Positions 1 through 8,619 of a DNA stretch of 64,000 nt are shown here, piece by piece. The stretch is from contig NZ_LMMZ01000003.1 of assembly GCF_001422885.1 (NCBI RefSeq), positions 135,579-199,578 on the forward strand. The letters are read 5' to 3'. The translations under genes were made by a program, and so were the position numbers. Position 1 is the first letter of the stretch, and each line of letters opens with the position of its first letter. Below the pieces are notes generated by a model. The model ran no database searches. It saw only the letters and a program-made list of their open reading frames with translations, and was not told the origin of the DNA. This DNA is from Methylobacterium sp. Leaf104 (lineage in GTDB: Bacteria; Pseudomonadota; Alphaproteobacteria; Rhizobiales; Beijerinckiaceae).

Positions 1-346
1 GGTCGGTGGGCGTGCCCTCCAGCGCGCCGCCCTCGGTGCCGGGCTGCCAGCCGACCACCTCCTCGATCTTGGCGGCGAGCGCGAAGTCCTTCTCGGTGAT
101 CCCCTTGGCGGCATGGTTGGTCAGCCGCACCTCGACCCATGCGTAGGAGGCGGTGATATCCGGGTGGTGCCAGGCGGCCTCGGCGAGATGGCCCACGGTG
201 TTGATGACCATCAGCGTGCCCTTCCAGCCCGCGGTCTTGTAGGTGCGCCGGATCCAGCCCTCTTCGAGGCGCCAGGCCGGGAGCTCCCGCGCGAGGCGCT
301 CCGTGACGGTGGCGTCGTCGATCACGTCGTCCCGCGTGCCGGCCAT
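1..346 (-). CDS. phhB: Pterin-4a-carbinolamine dehydratase (3'-truncated by window edge)
   Basis: The protein starts at 346 (MAGTRDDV) and runs off the left edge after about 115 residues. It carries the family core: an LPAW-containing N-terminus, then AEAAWHHPDI with the paired histidines of the active site, then YAWVEVRLTNHAAKGITEKD. The family dehydrates 4a-hydroxytetrahydropterin and is about 100 residues long, so nearly all of it is present. Genes of this family recur in bacterial methanopterin C1 gene clusters, so a role in handling the pterin of H4MPT is possible but inferred. It is transcribed away from the ABC transporter genes next to it. Confidence 0.88.
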   Translation of the reverse strand, partial: MAGTRDDVIDDATVTERLARELPAWRLEEGWIRRTYKTAGWKGTLMVINTVGHLAEAAWHHPDITASYAWVEVRLTNHAAKGITEKDFALAAKIEEVVGWQPGTEGGALEGTPTD

Positions 347-596
347 GGTCTAAAATCTCCCTCGAACAAGCATCGATGTCGAACCGGCTGAAATCCTGCG
401 CCGCCCCCCTGCCATGCGCAAGGTATCTGAGCCCGTTCGGAGAGATCTGCGAGTCCGGGGGCGACCATCCGCCCGGCGGACTTGCCAATTCGTCCTGTGG
501 ACGCCCTGTGCCCGACCTCCTATGAAGATTGCCAACCAGCGCCGGCCTTCACGGGACAACCCGAGCGTTCGACTTCGAATCCAGGGAGAGTCCCTC

Positions 597-1589
597 ATGC
601 TGTCACGGCGCGGATTGCTCGCGACGGCGGCACTGTTGCCCCTGCCCTGGAGCCTCGCCCGTCCGGCGCGGGCGGCGGGGCCGGCGTTCCGGGTCGGCAG
701 CCTGCCCTTCGGCACGGTCTCCTGGGAGGCGGCGGTGATCAAGGCGCGCGGCCTCGACAGCGCCAACGGGTTCACCCTCGACGTGGTCAAGCTCGCCGGC
801 AACGACGCCGCGCGGATCGCCTTCCTCGGGGGCCAGGTCGACACCATCGTGGGCGACCTGCTCTGGGCCGCGAGACTCGGCAACGAAGGGCGCGCCATCC
901 GCTTCTTCCCCTATTCGACCACCGAAGGCTCCCTGATGGTGCCGGGCGACAGCCCGATCCGGACGCTGGCCGATCTCAAGGGCAAGCGCCTAGGCGTCGC
1001 CGGCGGTCCCCTGGACAAGAACTGGCTCCTGCTCAAGGCCCAGGCCCGCGACACCGCCGGCATCGACCTCGAGACCCAGGCCACCATCGCCTTCGGGGCG
1101 CCGCCCCTCCTGGCGCTCAAGCTGGAGCAGGGCGAGCTCGATGCCGGGCTGCTGTACTGGACCTACTGCGCCCGCCTGGAGCCCAAGGGGTTCCGCCGCC
1201 TGATCGGCTCCGACGACATCATGCGCGCCTTCGGCGCCACCGGTTCGATGGCCCTGATCGGCTACCTCCTCGACGACGCTGTCGTGAAGGACAAGGGCGA
1301 GGCGGTCATGGGCTTCACCCGCGCGTCCAAGGCCGCCAAGGATATCCTCGCCAACGACCCCGCCGCCTGGGACGTGGTGCGCCCGCTGATGTCGGCGGAG
1401 GACGAGGCGACGTTCCAGGCGCTCAAGCGCGACTTCCTCGCCGGCATCCCGCGCCGGCCCCTCGCCACGGAGCGCAGTGACGGCGAGAAGCTGTTCACCG
1501 TCATGGCGCGCCTCGGCGGCGAGCGCCTCGTCGGCGCGGGTACGACTCTCCCCACCGGCCTGTACTTCGACGGCACCGGCAATGGCTGA
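597..1589 (+). CDS. ABC transporter substrate-binding protein (NMT1/SsuA-like)
   Basis: A 330-residue exported protein. The start at 597 follows an AGGGAGAG ribosome site and gives a twin-arginine-like signal (SRRGLL, a hydrophobic stretch, cleavage near ARPARA). The frame is open further upstream, but that extension has no signal-like sequence. The mature part has the two-lobe NMT1/SsuA pattern, with GDLLWAARLG and LADLKGKRLGVAGG. Permease and ATPase genes follow directly, so it forms an importer of the nitrate/sulfonate/taurine class. The substrate is not evident. Its position directly upstream of xoxF hints at a link with methanol oxidation, which is inference only. Confidence 0.82.
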   Translation: MLSRRGLLATAALLPLPWSLARPARAAGPAFRVGSLPFGTVSWEAAVIKARGLDSANGFTLDVVKLAGNDAARIAFLGGQVDTIVGDLLWAARLGNEGRAIRFFPYSTTEGSLMVPGDSPIRTLADLKGKRLGVAGGPLDKNWLLLKAQARDTAGIDLETQATIAFGAPPLLALKLEQGELDAGLLYWTYCARLEPKGFRRLIGSDDIMRAFGATGSMALIGYLLDDAVVKDKGEAVMGFTRASKAAKDILANDPAAWDVVRPLMSAEDEATFQALKRDFLAGIPRRPLATERSDGEKLFTVMARLGGERLVGAGTTLPTGLYFDGTGNG

Positions 1590-1633
1590 AGCCGCCCCGC
1601 GCCGGTCCGCCGCGCGCCCGACACCCTGACCCC

Positions 1634-2371
1634 ATGGGCTTTGCCACCCGTCTCGCCTCCGTGCTGGTCCTCCTCGCGGGGTGGCAGGTCGCGGCCTCGG
1701 CCGCCGGTTCGCGGCTGCTGCCGGCGCCCCTGGCGATCCTGGACTTCATCGCGCGCGAATCCGCGACCGGCGACCTGTGGTGGAACGTCGGCATCACCCT
1801 GTCGCGGGTGGGCATCTCCTTCTTCCTGGCGATGACCCTGGGGGTGCTGCTCGGGATCGCCCTGGGGCGCTCGCGCCGGCTGAACCTCGTCCTCGACACG
1901 CCGCTCCTCATCCTTCTCAACACGCCCGCCCTGGTGATCACGGTGCTGGCCTACATCTGGGTCGGCCTCAACGAGGCGGCCGCCATCGTCGCCGTGGTGC
2001 TGAACAAGCTGCCGAACGTCGCCGTGATCCTGCGAGAGGGAGCCCGCGGCCTCGACCCGCAGCTCGAGGAGATGGCGCGCAGCTACCGCTTCGACCGGCG
2101 GACCTGGATCGCCCACGTGCTGGTGCCGCAGCTCCAGCCCTTCGCGGTGGCCGCCGCACGCTCCGGCCTGTCGCTCGCCTGGAAGATCGTGCTCGTGATC
2201 GAGCTGCTCGGCCGCCCCAACGGCGTCGGCTTCGCGATCAACTACTACTTCGTCCAGAGCCTGAACGTGGCGGCGATCGTCGGCTACAGCATCGTGTTCA
2301 TGAGCGTGATGATCGCCATCGACATCCTCATCCTCCAGCGGCTCGAAGCCTATGTCCGACGCTGGCGCTGA
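1634..2371 (+). CDS. ABC transporter permease (SsuC/TauC-like)
   Basis: A 245-residue inner-membrane protein with about six hydrophobic segments and the BPD_transp_1 loop that contacts the ATPase (EEMARSYRFDRR, about residues 140-155, an EAA-type motif). It begins 44 bases after the binding-protein gene, and its 3' end overlaps the ATPase gene by 20 bases, so the three genes are one transcription unit. The family imports sulfonates, nitrate, thiamine precursors or similar small anions. The sequence does not say which. Confidence 0.85.
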   Translation: MGFATRLASVLVLLAGWQVAASAAGSRLLPAPLAILDFIARESATGDLWWNVGITLSRVGISFFLAMTLGVLLGIALGRSRRLNLVLDTPLLILLNTPALVITVLAYIWVGLNEAAAIVAVVLNKLPNVAVILREGARGLDPQLEEMARSYRFDRRTWIAHVLVPQLQPFAVAAARSGLSLAWKIVLVIELLGRPNGVGFAINYYFVQSLNVAAIVGYSIVFMSVMIAIDILILQRLEAYVRRWR

Positions 2372-3122
2372 CGGCAGGGCCGTGACCGGCCCCGACGGCG
2401 CAGCCCTCCGGGTCGAGATCGTCCGCAAGGTCTATGGCGGCACCGGCCCGGAACCGGTAGAGGCGGTGCGCGGCCTCGCCTTCACGGTGACGACCGGCGC
2501 GATCACGTGCCTGATCGGCCCGTCGGGGGCCGGCAAGACCACGACCCTGCGCATCCTTCTCGGTCTCGACCCGGATTACGAGGGCAGCGTCACGCCGCCG
2601 CCCGACGAGGCCGGCATCGCCATGGCGTTCCAGGAGCCGCGCCTGCTGCCCTGGCGCACCGTCGAGCAGAACGTCCGCCTCGCCCTCCCGAGGCCGGCAC
2701 GCGGACAGAACCTCGACGCCCTATTCGAATCCCTCGGACTGGCCCCCTGGCGCGGACGCTATCCCGGCGCGCTCTCCCTTGGCATGGCCCGACGGGTCTC
2801 CCTGGCGCGGGCCCTGGCGCAGAAGCCACGCATCCTCATCCTCGACGAGCCCTTCGTGTCCCTGGACGACAACGCCGCCGCCGCCCTGCGCGGCCTCGTG
2901 GTCGCGGCGGTCGGCACGTCGGGCATGGGCGTCCTGATGGTGACCCACAACGTCGCCGAGGCTCTGGAGATCGCCGACCGCCTGCTCCTCGTCTCCGGAC
3001 GTCCGGCGAGCCTGCTCGGCACCATCCCCCTCGATCGGCCTCGGGGGCAGCGCGACCGTGCCTGGATCGAGGCGAACCGTGCCTCCCTCGCCGGGCGGTT
3101 TCCCAGCGTCATCGCGGGCTGA
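2352..3122 (+). CDS. ABC transporter ATP-binding protein with atypical signature motif
   Basis: A 256-residue ATPase of the SsuB/TauB class. The Walker A motif GPSGAGKTT (about residue 55), Q-loop region AFQEPRLLPWR, Walker B ILILDEPF and switch histidine in VTHN are all intact. The signature loop reads LSLGMARR where the family has LSGGM/Q, so a leucine replaces the first glycine. Homologous transporters upstream of xoxF may share this change, but I could not compare them. The start overlaps the permease gene. The 662 bases that follow before xoxF hold no convincing gene. Confidence 0.85.
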   Translation: MSDAGADGRAVTGPDGAALRVEIVRKVYGGTGPEPVEAVRGLAFTVTTGAITCLIGPSGAGKTTTLRILLGLDPDYEGSVTPPPDEAGIAMAFQEPRLLPWRTVEQNVRLALPRPARGQNLDALFESLGLAPWRGRYPGALSLGMARRVSLARALAQKPRILILDEPFVSLDDNAAAALRGLVVAAVGTSGMGVLMVTHNVAEALEIADRLLLVSGRPASLLGTIPLDRPRGQRDRAWIEANRASLAGRFPSVIAG

Positions 3123-3784
3123 TTCGCCCTCGGTTCGCGTCCGGACGGCGCGATGTCCCCACATCGCCAGGGCTCGGATGCGGCGAGACCGCGCATCGGA
3201 TCGTCACCGCACCGTTTCAGTATTCTTCACAACCGACGCGCGCTCCCGATCCTAAGCCGCCGACGTTTTTGCATTATATAACAGTTTTGGCGCTTTATTT
3301 CTAAGCCGCTGAATGGCGGTGCAGTGGATCGAACGCTGAAACCTCGTCACGGACATATCGCCTCCTGCCAAGCTGCGCGAGCATGCACAGGATGCATGAA
3401 GATGCGGCGAAGCTGTTCAAATCGCTTTGTCTTACCAAATCGGAATATTGCGCCGCACAATCTTATGGTGCGAAGCGTGGGCCGGTCGGAATGTCGTTGG
3501 GAGGCTCACGAGGTCTTGTGCGAAGCCTGGGAGGACGGTGCGCAAGCGTGTTGACGCCGACAGAATTTTTCTTAGAGTTCATTCAAGCTTCGGTTTCGAG
3601 GGGCGCCGCAAAGGGATAGCGGCCCCTGACCACACAGACCCAGCACCGACCTTTCCAGGTTTGGTTCCAAGGGTTTGGTGTCCGCTACCGAGGCGAACCT
3701 ATCCCTGTCGCAAACAGTCAGATCACAGCGTGATCCTGCGGATTTTCCGCATGATGACGGCTGCAAGATCTGTCGGAGGAATCC
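3123..3784 (+). promoter_or_regulatory. Long xoxF upstream region
   Basis: This 662-base gap carries no credible coding sequence and probably holds the xoxF promoter and leader. It is visibly more AT-rich than its surroundings around 3264-3304. A direct repeat CTAAGCCGC occurs at 3252-3260 and 3301-3309, flanking that AT-rich block. Three related 13-mers occur nearer the gene: GTGCGAAGCGTGG at 3468, GTGCGAAGCCTGG at 3518 and GTGCGCAAGCGTG at 3538. A GGAGG ribosome site precedes the xoxF ATG by a few bases. The transcription start cannot be placed from sequence alone. Confidence 0.55.
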
Positions 3785-5587
3785 ATGAGAGCGGTACATC
3801 TTCTCGCACTCGGCGCCGGCATGGTCGCTTCGACCACGGCGTTCGCCAACGAAGACGTCCTGAAGCGCACGGCCAACCCGGCCGAGCAGGTCCTTCAGAC
3901 CGTCGACTACGCCAACACGCGCTATTCGAAGCTCGACCAGATCAACGCCAGCAACGTCAAGCAGCTCCAGGTTGCCTGGACCTTCTCGACCGGCGTGCTG
4001 CGCGGCCACGAGGGCTCCCCGCTCGTCGTCGGCAACATGATGTACGTCCACACCCCCTTCCCGAACATCGTCTACGCCCTCGACCTCGACAAGGACGGCG
4101 TGATCGCCTGGAAGTACGAGCCCAAGCAGGACCCGTCGGTCATCCCGGTGATGTGCTGTGACACGGTCAACCGTGGTCTCGCCTACGCCGATGGCGCCAT
4201 CATCCTGCACCAGGCCGACACCACGGTCGTCTCGCTCGACGCCAAGTCCGGCAAGGTGAACTGGTCCGTCGTCAACGGCGACCCCAAGAAGGGTGAGACC
4301 AACACCGCCACCGTTCTCCCGGTGAAGGACAAGATCATCGTCGGCATCTCCGGCGGCGAGTTCGGCGTGAACTGCCACGTCACCGCCTACGACGCCAAGA
4401 CGGGTAAGAAGGTGTGGCGCGGCCACTCCCAGGGCCCCGATGCCGACATGCTGATGGACCCCGAGAAGACCACCTCGCTCGGCAAGCCGGTCGGCAAGGA
4501 CTCTTCGCTGAAGACCTGGGAAGGCGATCAGTGGAAGACCGGCGGCGGCTGCACCTGGGGCTGGTTCTCCTACGATCCCAAGCTCGACCTGATGTACTAC
4601 GGCTCGGGCAACCCCTCGACCTGGAACCCCAAGCAGCGTCCGGGCGACAACAAGTGGTCCATGACCATCTGGGCGCGTAACCCCGACACGGGCGCCGCCA
4701 AGTGGGTCTACCAGATGACCCCGCACGACGAGTGGGATTACGACGGCATCAACGAGATGATCCTCACGGATCAGAAGGTTGACGGCAAGGAGCGTCCGCT
4801 CCTGACCCACTTCGACCGTAACGGCTTCGGCTACACCCTCGATCGCGCCACCGGCGAGCTCCTGGTCGCCGAGAAGTTCGATCCGGTCGTGAACTGGGCT
4901 TCCAAGGTCGACATGGACAAGGGCTCCAAGAACTACGGCCGCCCGCTCGTCCAGGCCAAGTACTCCACCGAGCAGAACGGTGAGGACACCAACTCCAAGG
5001 GCATCTGCCCGGCCGCTCTCGGCACCAAGGACCAGCAGCCTGCTGCCTACTCCCCGAAGACGAACCTGTTCTACGTGCCCACCAACCACGTCTGCATGGA
5101 CTACGAGCCGTTCCGGGTCTCCTACACCCCCGGCCAGCCCTACGTCGGTGCGACCCTGGCCATGTACCCGGCCCCCAACAGCCACGGCGGCATGGGTAAC
5201 TTCATCGCCTGGGACGGCGTAAACGGTAAGATCAAGTGGTCGAACGCCGAGCAGTTCTCGGTGTGGTCGGGCGCACTCGCCACCGCCGGTGACGTGGTGT
5301 TCTACGGCACCCTGGAAGGCTACCTGAAGGCTGTCGACTCCAAGACGGGCAAGGAACTCTACAAGTTCAAGACCCCGTCGGGCATCATCGGCAACGTGAT
5401 GACCTACAGCCACAAGGGCAAGCAGTTCGTCGGCATCCTGTCGGGTGTCGGTGGCTGGGCTGGCATCGGCCTCGCGGCCGGCCTGACCGACCCGAACGCC
5501 GGCCTCGGTGCGGTGGGTGGTTACGCCGCCCTCTCGAACTACACCAACCTCGGTGGTCAGCTGACCGTGTTCTCGCTGCCGAACTAA
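3785..5587 (+). CDS. xoxF: Lanthanide-dependent PQQ methanol dehydrogenase XoxF
   Basis: A 600-residue periplasmic quinoprotein with a cleavable signal (cut near TTAFA, residue 21). It oxidises methanol with PQQ and a lanthanide and passes electrons to XoxG. The eight-bladed propeller signs are present: the adjacent-cysteine pair C124-C125 that stacks on PQQ, metal ligands E192 (GGEFG) and N276 (GSGNP), catalytic D318 and the extra aspartate D320 in WDYDG. The extra aspartate separates lanthanide XoxF enzymes from calcium MxaF enzymes. A strong GGAGG site precedes the ATG. xoxG and xoxJ follow, separated by a hairpin. Codon use (AAG, CTC, TTC and similar) looks like a highly expressed gene. 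Confidence 0.97.
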   Translation: MRAVHLLALGAGMVASTTAFANEDVLKRTANPAEQVLQTVDYANTRYSKLDQINASNVKQLQVAWTFSTGVLRGHEGSPLVVGNMMYVHTPFPNIVYALDLDKDGVIAWKYEPKQDPSVIPVMCCDTVNRGLAYADGAIILHQADTTVVSLDAKSGKVNWSVVNGDPKKGETNTATVLPVKDKIIVGISGGEFGVNCHVTAYDAKTGKKVWRGHSQGPDADMLMDPEKTTSLGKPVGKDSSLKTWEGDQWKTGGGCTWGWFSYDPKLDLMYYGSGNPSTWNPKQRPGDNKWSMTIWARNPDTGAAKWVYQMTPHDEWDYDGINEMILTDQKVDGKERPLLTHFDRNGFGYTLDRATGELLVAEKFDPVVNWASKVDMDKGSKNYGRPLVQAKYSTEQNGEDTNSKGICPAALGTKDQQPAAYSPKTNLFYVPTNHVCMDYEPFRVSYTPGQPYVGATLAMYPAPNSHGGMGNFIAWDGVNGKIKWSNAEQFSVWSGALATAGDVVFYGTLEGYLKAVDSKTGKELYKFKTPSGIIGNVMTYSHKGKQFVGILSGVGGWAGIGLAAGLTDPNAGLGAVGGYAALSNYTNLGGQLTVFSLPN

Positions 5588-5614
5588 TCGGTCGCACGTT
5601 ACGGTAAGACCTTG

Positions 5615-5644
5615 GGTGCCGGCGCGGGTTTCCGCGCCGGCACC
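5615..5644 (+). terminator. Perfect 13-bp stem-loop between xoxF and xoxG
   Basis: GGTGCCGGCGCGG at 5615-5627 pairs perfectly with 5632-5644 around a four-base GTTT loop, followed by TTTAT. It lies 27 bases after the xoxF stop. It could partly terminate transcription, or protect the 3' end of xoxF mRNA after processing, so that xoxF is made in excess over xoxG and xoxJ. It also argues against a xoxG start codon upstream of it. Confidence 0.75.
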
Positions 5645-5722
5645 TTTATGATTAGAGTTGGAAGAACAAGATGTGAAACACGCGGCTGCTCAGCCGACGT
5701 GGAGTTCCTGGGAGAAACGTCG

Positions 5723-6328
5723 TTGCACACCATCAGCAAAGCCGCCATCCGTCCTCTCGTGGCGGCCCTCGCCTTCGCCTCCATCTCGACCCTCACCGTC
5801 CAGGCACAGGATGCGAAGAAGGCTGACCCGGCCCTGGCCAATCAGCTCGACCCGAATGCGCCCGAGAAGGATGCCAAGCTGATCGACAAGTTCGCGGCCG
5901 TGAAGGTCGAGGACGGAAAGTATCAGGACGCAGAGGGCCATCCGACCTTCCACATCACCAACGATGGCAAGAAGTTCGACTGGTATGCCTATTCGGGCTA
6001 CCGCCGTTACCACGCCGAGTGTCACGTCTGTCACGGTCCGGATGCGATGGGCTCGACCTACGCCCCGGCTCTCAAGGACTCGCTCAAGACGATCAACTAT
6101 GAGGAGTTCATCGGCATCCTCGCCGGCGGCAAGCGCGACTCGCAGGCCGGTCAGGAGCGCGTGATGCCGGCCTTCGGCGATAACAAGAACGTCATGTGCT
6201 ACGCCGACGACCTCTACGTCTACCTCAAGGCCCGGGCCTCCGGCGCGATGCCGCGTGTCCGCCCGACCGACAAGGAAGAGAAGCCGGAAGCTGCCAAGAC
6301 GGCCGAGAAGGAGTGCCTGGGCGGCTGA
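5723..6328 (+). CDS. xoxG: Cytochrome c-L type electron acceptor of XoxF (XoxG), TTG start
   Basis: A 201-residue periplasmic c-type cytochrome with one haem site, CHVCH at residues 100-104, and a candidate axial methionine in RVMPAFGD. It accepts electrons from XoxF. I chose the TTG at 5723 because GGGAGAA precedes it at good spacing and because translation from there gives a compact signal peptide (HTISKAAIRPLV onward, cleaved near VQA). In-frame starts further upstream (GTG 5699, ATG 5648) are possible but add charged residues before the signal. The last base of the stop codon is the first base of the xoxJ start. Confidence 0.9.
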   Translation: MHTISKAAIRPLVAALAFASISTLTVQAQDAKKADPALANQLDPNAPEKDAKLIDKFAAVKVEDGKYQDAEGHPTFHITNDGKKFDWYAYSGYRRYHAECHVCHGPDAMGSTYAPALKDSLKTINYEEFIGILAGGKRDSQAGQERVMPAFGDNKNVMCYADDLYVYLKARASGAMPRVRPTDKEEKPEAAKTAEKECLGG

Positions 6329-7182
6329 TGGCGCGCTCACGCACCAGGACACGTCTCGCCCTCGCGCTCCTGCTGATGTCGGCAGGGGTGCGAGGCGCCT
6401 CGGCGCAGTCGCTTCCCGACCTCGTCACCACGGACACCCTGCGCGTCTGCGGCGACCCCGGCAACATGCCGTTCTCCGAGCGTAAGGAGGATGGTTTCGA
6501 GAACCGGATCGCGGCGATCATCGCCGACGAACTCAAGGTCAAGATCCGATACTACTGGCTGACCCAGGGTCCGGGCTTCGTCCGCAACACCCTCGGCACG
6601 GGTCTGTGCGACCTCATCATCGGCTCGGCCGCCGGCGGCGAACTCGTCCAGCACTCGAACCCGTACTATCGCTCCGCCTACACGCTGGTCACCCGCACGG
6701 GCGAGTTCGACGGGGTCACCCGCCTCGACGACCCCAAGCTCAAGGGCAAGTCCATCGGCGTCATCGGCGGCACGCCCCCGGTGAACCGCATGGGCGAGGT
6801 CGGCCTCGTCAGCGCAATGAAGGCCTACGCGCCCTACCAGCTCGATCCGGCCCGCAAGCACCAGACGGTCTCGGCCGAGGTCATCGCGGATCTGGCCGAG
6901 AAGCGCATCGACGCGGCGATTCTCTGGGGACCGGCCGCCGGCTGGCTGGCCAAGCAGAGCGGCGTGCCGATGGCCGTCGTGCCGTTGCTGCAGGAGCCGG
7001 ACCGGCCGCCGCTGACCTTCCGGATCGCCCTCGGGGTTCGCCTGGAGGAGAACGACTGGAAGCGCACGCTCAACACGATCCTGCGCAAGCGGCGCGCCGA
7101 CATCGAGAAGGTGTTGCGCGATTACGACGTGCCGCTCCTGGAGGAGGAGGGCAACAAGCTCCTCGCCTCTCCGGCGCCCTGA
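6328..7182 (+). CDS. xoxJ: Periplasmic binding-protein-like XoxJ
   Basis: A 284-residue exported protein (signal ends near GASA) related to extracellular solute-binding proteins and to MxaJ. Recognisable segments are LRVCGDPGNMPFS at the start of the mature protein, GLCDLIIGSAAGGE and GKSIGVIGGTPP. In the family it is thought to help mature or activate XoxF rather than to transport a solute. Its ATG shares an A with the xoxG stop (TGATG), so translation is coupled. The final gene of the xoxFGJ unit. Confidence 0.93.
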   Translation: MARSRTRTRLALALLLMSAGVRGASAQSLPDLVTTDTLRVCGDPGNMPFSERKEDGFENRIAAIIADELKVKIRYYWLTQGPGFVRNTLGTGLCDLIIGSAAGGELVQHSNPYYRSAYTLVTRTGEFDGVTRLDDPKLKGKSIGVIGGTPPVNRMGEVGLVSAMKAYAPYQLDPARKHQTVSAEVIADLAEKRIDAAILWGPAAGWLAKQSGVPMAVVPLLQEPDRPPLTFRIALGVRLEENDWKRTLNTILRKRRADIEKVLRDYDVPLLEEEGNKLLASPAP

Positions 7183-7183
7183 A

Positions 7184-7756
7184 ATGGTGGGCGTCGACAG
7201 GACAGGCAGACTGCGATGGCGGCGGCGGATCGGCTCCGGCGCCGCCATCGTCGTTCTCGCCCTGCTCGCCCTCGTCGTCGTCGACCGGCGCCAATGGCTG
7301 CGGGTCGAGCCGGCCCTCGTAGCCGAACCGGACCGGGCCGACCGCATCCTGGTGGAGAAGGCCGCCCGGCGCTTGACGCTGCTGCGCGACGGCCGGGTCC
7401 TCGCCACCTACCCGGTCTCCCTGGGCTTCGCACCGGAGGGCCAGAAATCCCGCGAGGGCGACGGCCGAACGCCGGAGGGCATCTACGCGATCGCCTATCG
7501 CAACCCGCGCAGCGTCGCTCACCTCTCGCTGAAGGTCTCGTACCCGACGCCGGACCAGGCCCGCAGCGCCAAGGCCGCGGGTCATGCCCCCGGCGGCGAC
7601 ATCATGATCCACGGCCTGTTCAACGGGTTGTCCTGGCTCGGCCCCCTGCATCGGCTCATCGATTGGACCAACGGCTGCGTCGGCGTCACCAATGCCGAGA
7701 TGGCGGCGATCTATGCCCGGGTCGACACCGGCACCCCGATCGAGATCCGGCCCTGA
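7184..7756 (+). CDS. L,D-transpeptidase (YkuD domain), membrane anchored
   Basis: A 190-residue protein with an N-terminal transmembrane segment (GAAIVVLALLALVVV) and a YkuD domain. The catalytic region shows the conserved histidine in MIHGLFNG and the nucleophile cysteine in TNGCVGVTN. The family crosslinks peptidoglycan or attaches proteins to it. It begins one base after xoxJ, so it is probably cotranscribed with xoxFGJ, although no functional link with methanol oxidation is known to me. Its stop codon abuts the stop codon of convergent folK with no spacer. Confidence 0.87.
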   Translation: MVGVDRTGRLRWRRRIGSGAAIVVLALLALVVVDRRQWLRVEPALVAEPDRADRILVEKAARRLTLLRDGRVLATYPVSLGFAPEGQKSREGDGRTPEGIYAIAYRNPRSVAHLSLKVSYPTPDQARSAKAAGHAPGGDIMIHGLFNGLSWLGPLHRLIDWTNGCVGVTNAEMAAIYARVDTGTPIEIRP

Positions 7757-8248
7757 TCAGGCCGGCACGATTCCACGGGCGTCGAGCTTGGCCAGGGCCT
7801 CGGTGACCGTCTCCGGCCCGATGCGCAGATCGGGCGCGATCTCGGCCAGGGGCACCAGCACGAAGGCGCGCTCCCGTACGAAGCGGTGCGGCAGGACCAG
7901 GCGGGCATCCGAGATCGCCGCCCCTTCGTAGGACAGCACGTCGATGTCGATCACCCGCGGCCCCCAGCGGCGCACGCGCACCCGACCCATGGCGGTCTCG
8001 ATGCCGAGGCCCGCCTCCAGGAGTTCGTGGGGGGTCAGGCTGGTCTCGATCCCGACGGCGGCGTTGAGGAACCAGTCCTGGTCGGTGTCGCCCCAGGGCG
8101 GGGTGCGGTAGTCCGACGAGCGCGCGGTGACTCGGATGCCCGGCGTCGCGGCGAGCCGCGCCACCGCGTCGGCCAGGGTCGCAACCTTGTCGCCGATGTT
8201 GCTGCCGAGTCCGAGATAGGCGGCGTGCATCCGCGGGCCGCCGCTCAT
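7757..8248 (-). CDS. folK: 2-amino-4-hydroxy-6-hydroxymethyldihydropteridine pyrophosphokinase
   Basis: A 163-residue enzyme that pyrophosphorylates 6-hydroxymethyldihydropterin with ATP in folate synthesis. The hallmark segments are AYLGLGSNIGDK near the start, then FLNAAVGIET, RRWGPRVIDIDVL with the magnesium-binding aspartates, and LPHRF. The start at 8248 overlaps the folB stop as ATGA. The alternative ATG at 8230 would drop six residues. Last gene of a folP-folB-folK unit. Confidence 0.95.
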   Translation of the reverse strand: MSGGPRMHAAYLGLGSNIGDKVATLADAVARLAATPGIRVTARSSDYRTPPWGDTDQDWFLNAAVGIETSLTPHELLEAGLGIETAMGRVRVRRWGPRVIDIDVLSYEGAAISDARLVLPHRFVRERAFVLVPLAEIAPDLRIGPETVTEALAKLDARGIVPA

Positions 8249-8619
8249 CGGGTGGCCTCGCGACGGCGCACGATCTCGATGGCGACGCCGTCGATCACCG
8301 CCGGCACCGGCGCGCTCGGTTTGTCCACCCGCACCCGGATCTCGGTGATGGAATTGTGCCGGTCGAGGATCTCGCCGGCGATGGCCTCCGCCAGGGCCTC
8401 GATCAGGGCGAAGCGCCGCTGCGTGGCGATCCGGGTCACGATCTCGGTGAGGTCGGCGTAGCTCACGGTCCGGGCGACGTCGTCGGAGCGCCCGGCCGCC
8501 CCGAGATCGAGGCGCACGTCGACGGAGACGTAGAAGCGCTGCCCGAGGCGGGCCTCCTCGGGCAGGAGGCCGTGGAAGGCGAAGACCGCGATGCGGTCGA
8601 CGAGGATGCGGTCGCTCAT
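8245..8619 (-). CDS. folB: Dihydroneopterin aldolase
   Basis: A 124-residue enzyme that cleaves dihydroneopterin to 6-hydroxymethyldihydropterin and glycolaldehyde. It shows the family start (ILVDRIAVFAFHGLLPEE, with the substrate-binding HG) and the conserved SYADLTEIV and FALIEALAEAIA segments. Its start overlaps the folP stop by four bases and its stop overlaps the folK start, so the three folate genes are translationally coupled. Confidence 0.95.
   Translation of the reverse strand: MSDRILVDRIAVFAFHGLLPEEARLGQRFYVSVDVRLDLGAAGRSDDVARTVSYADLTEIVTRIATQRRFALIEALAEAIAGEILDRHNSITEIRVRVDKPSAPVPAVIDGVAIEIVRRREATR

Noticed and set aside
414..596. 61-residue extension of the ABC binding protein
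   Set aside because: It is arginine-rich with no signal character; the ATG at 597 has a ribosome site and a proper signal peptide.
3324..3619. Short open frames in the xoxF upstream region
   Set aside because: Cysteine- and arginine-rich translations without a ribosome site or family; the region is better explained as promoter and leader.
3572..5413. Long open frame antisense to xoxF
   Set aside because: It covers the strongly supported xoxF gene on the other strand; in DNA of this GC content the antisense frame stays open by chance, and the translation shows no family motif.
5612..5722. N-terminal extension of XoxG from TTG 5612
   Set aside because: It would put a perfect hairpin inside the gene and place charged residues before the signal peptide.
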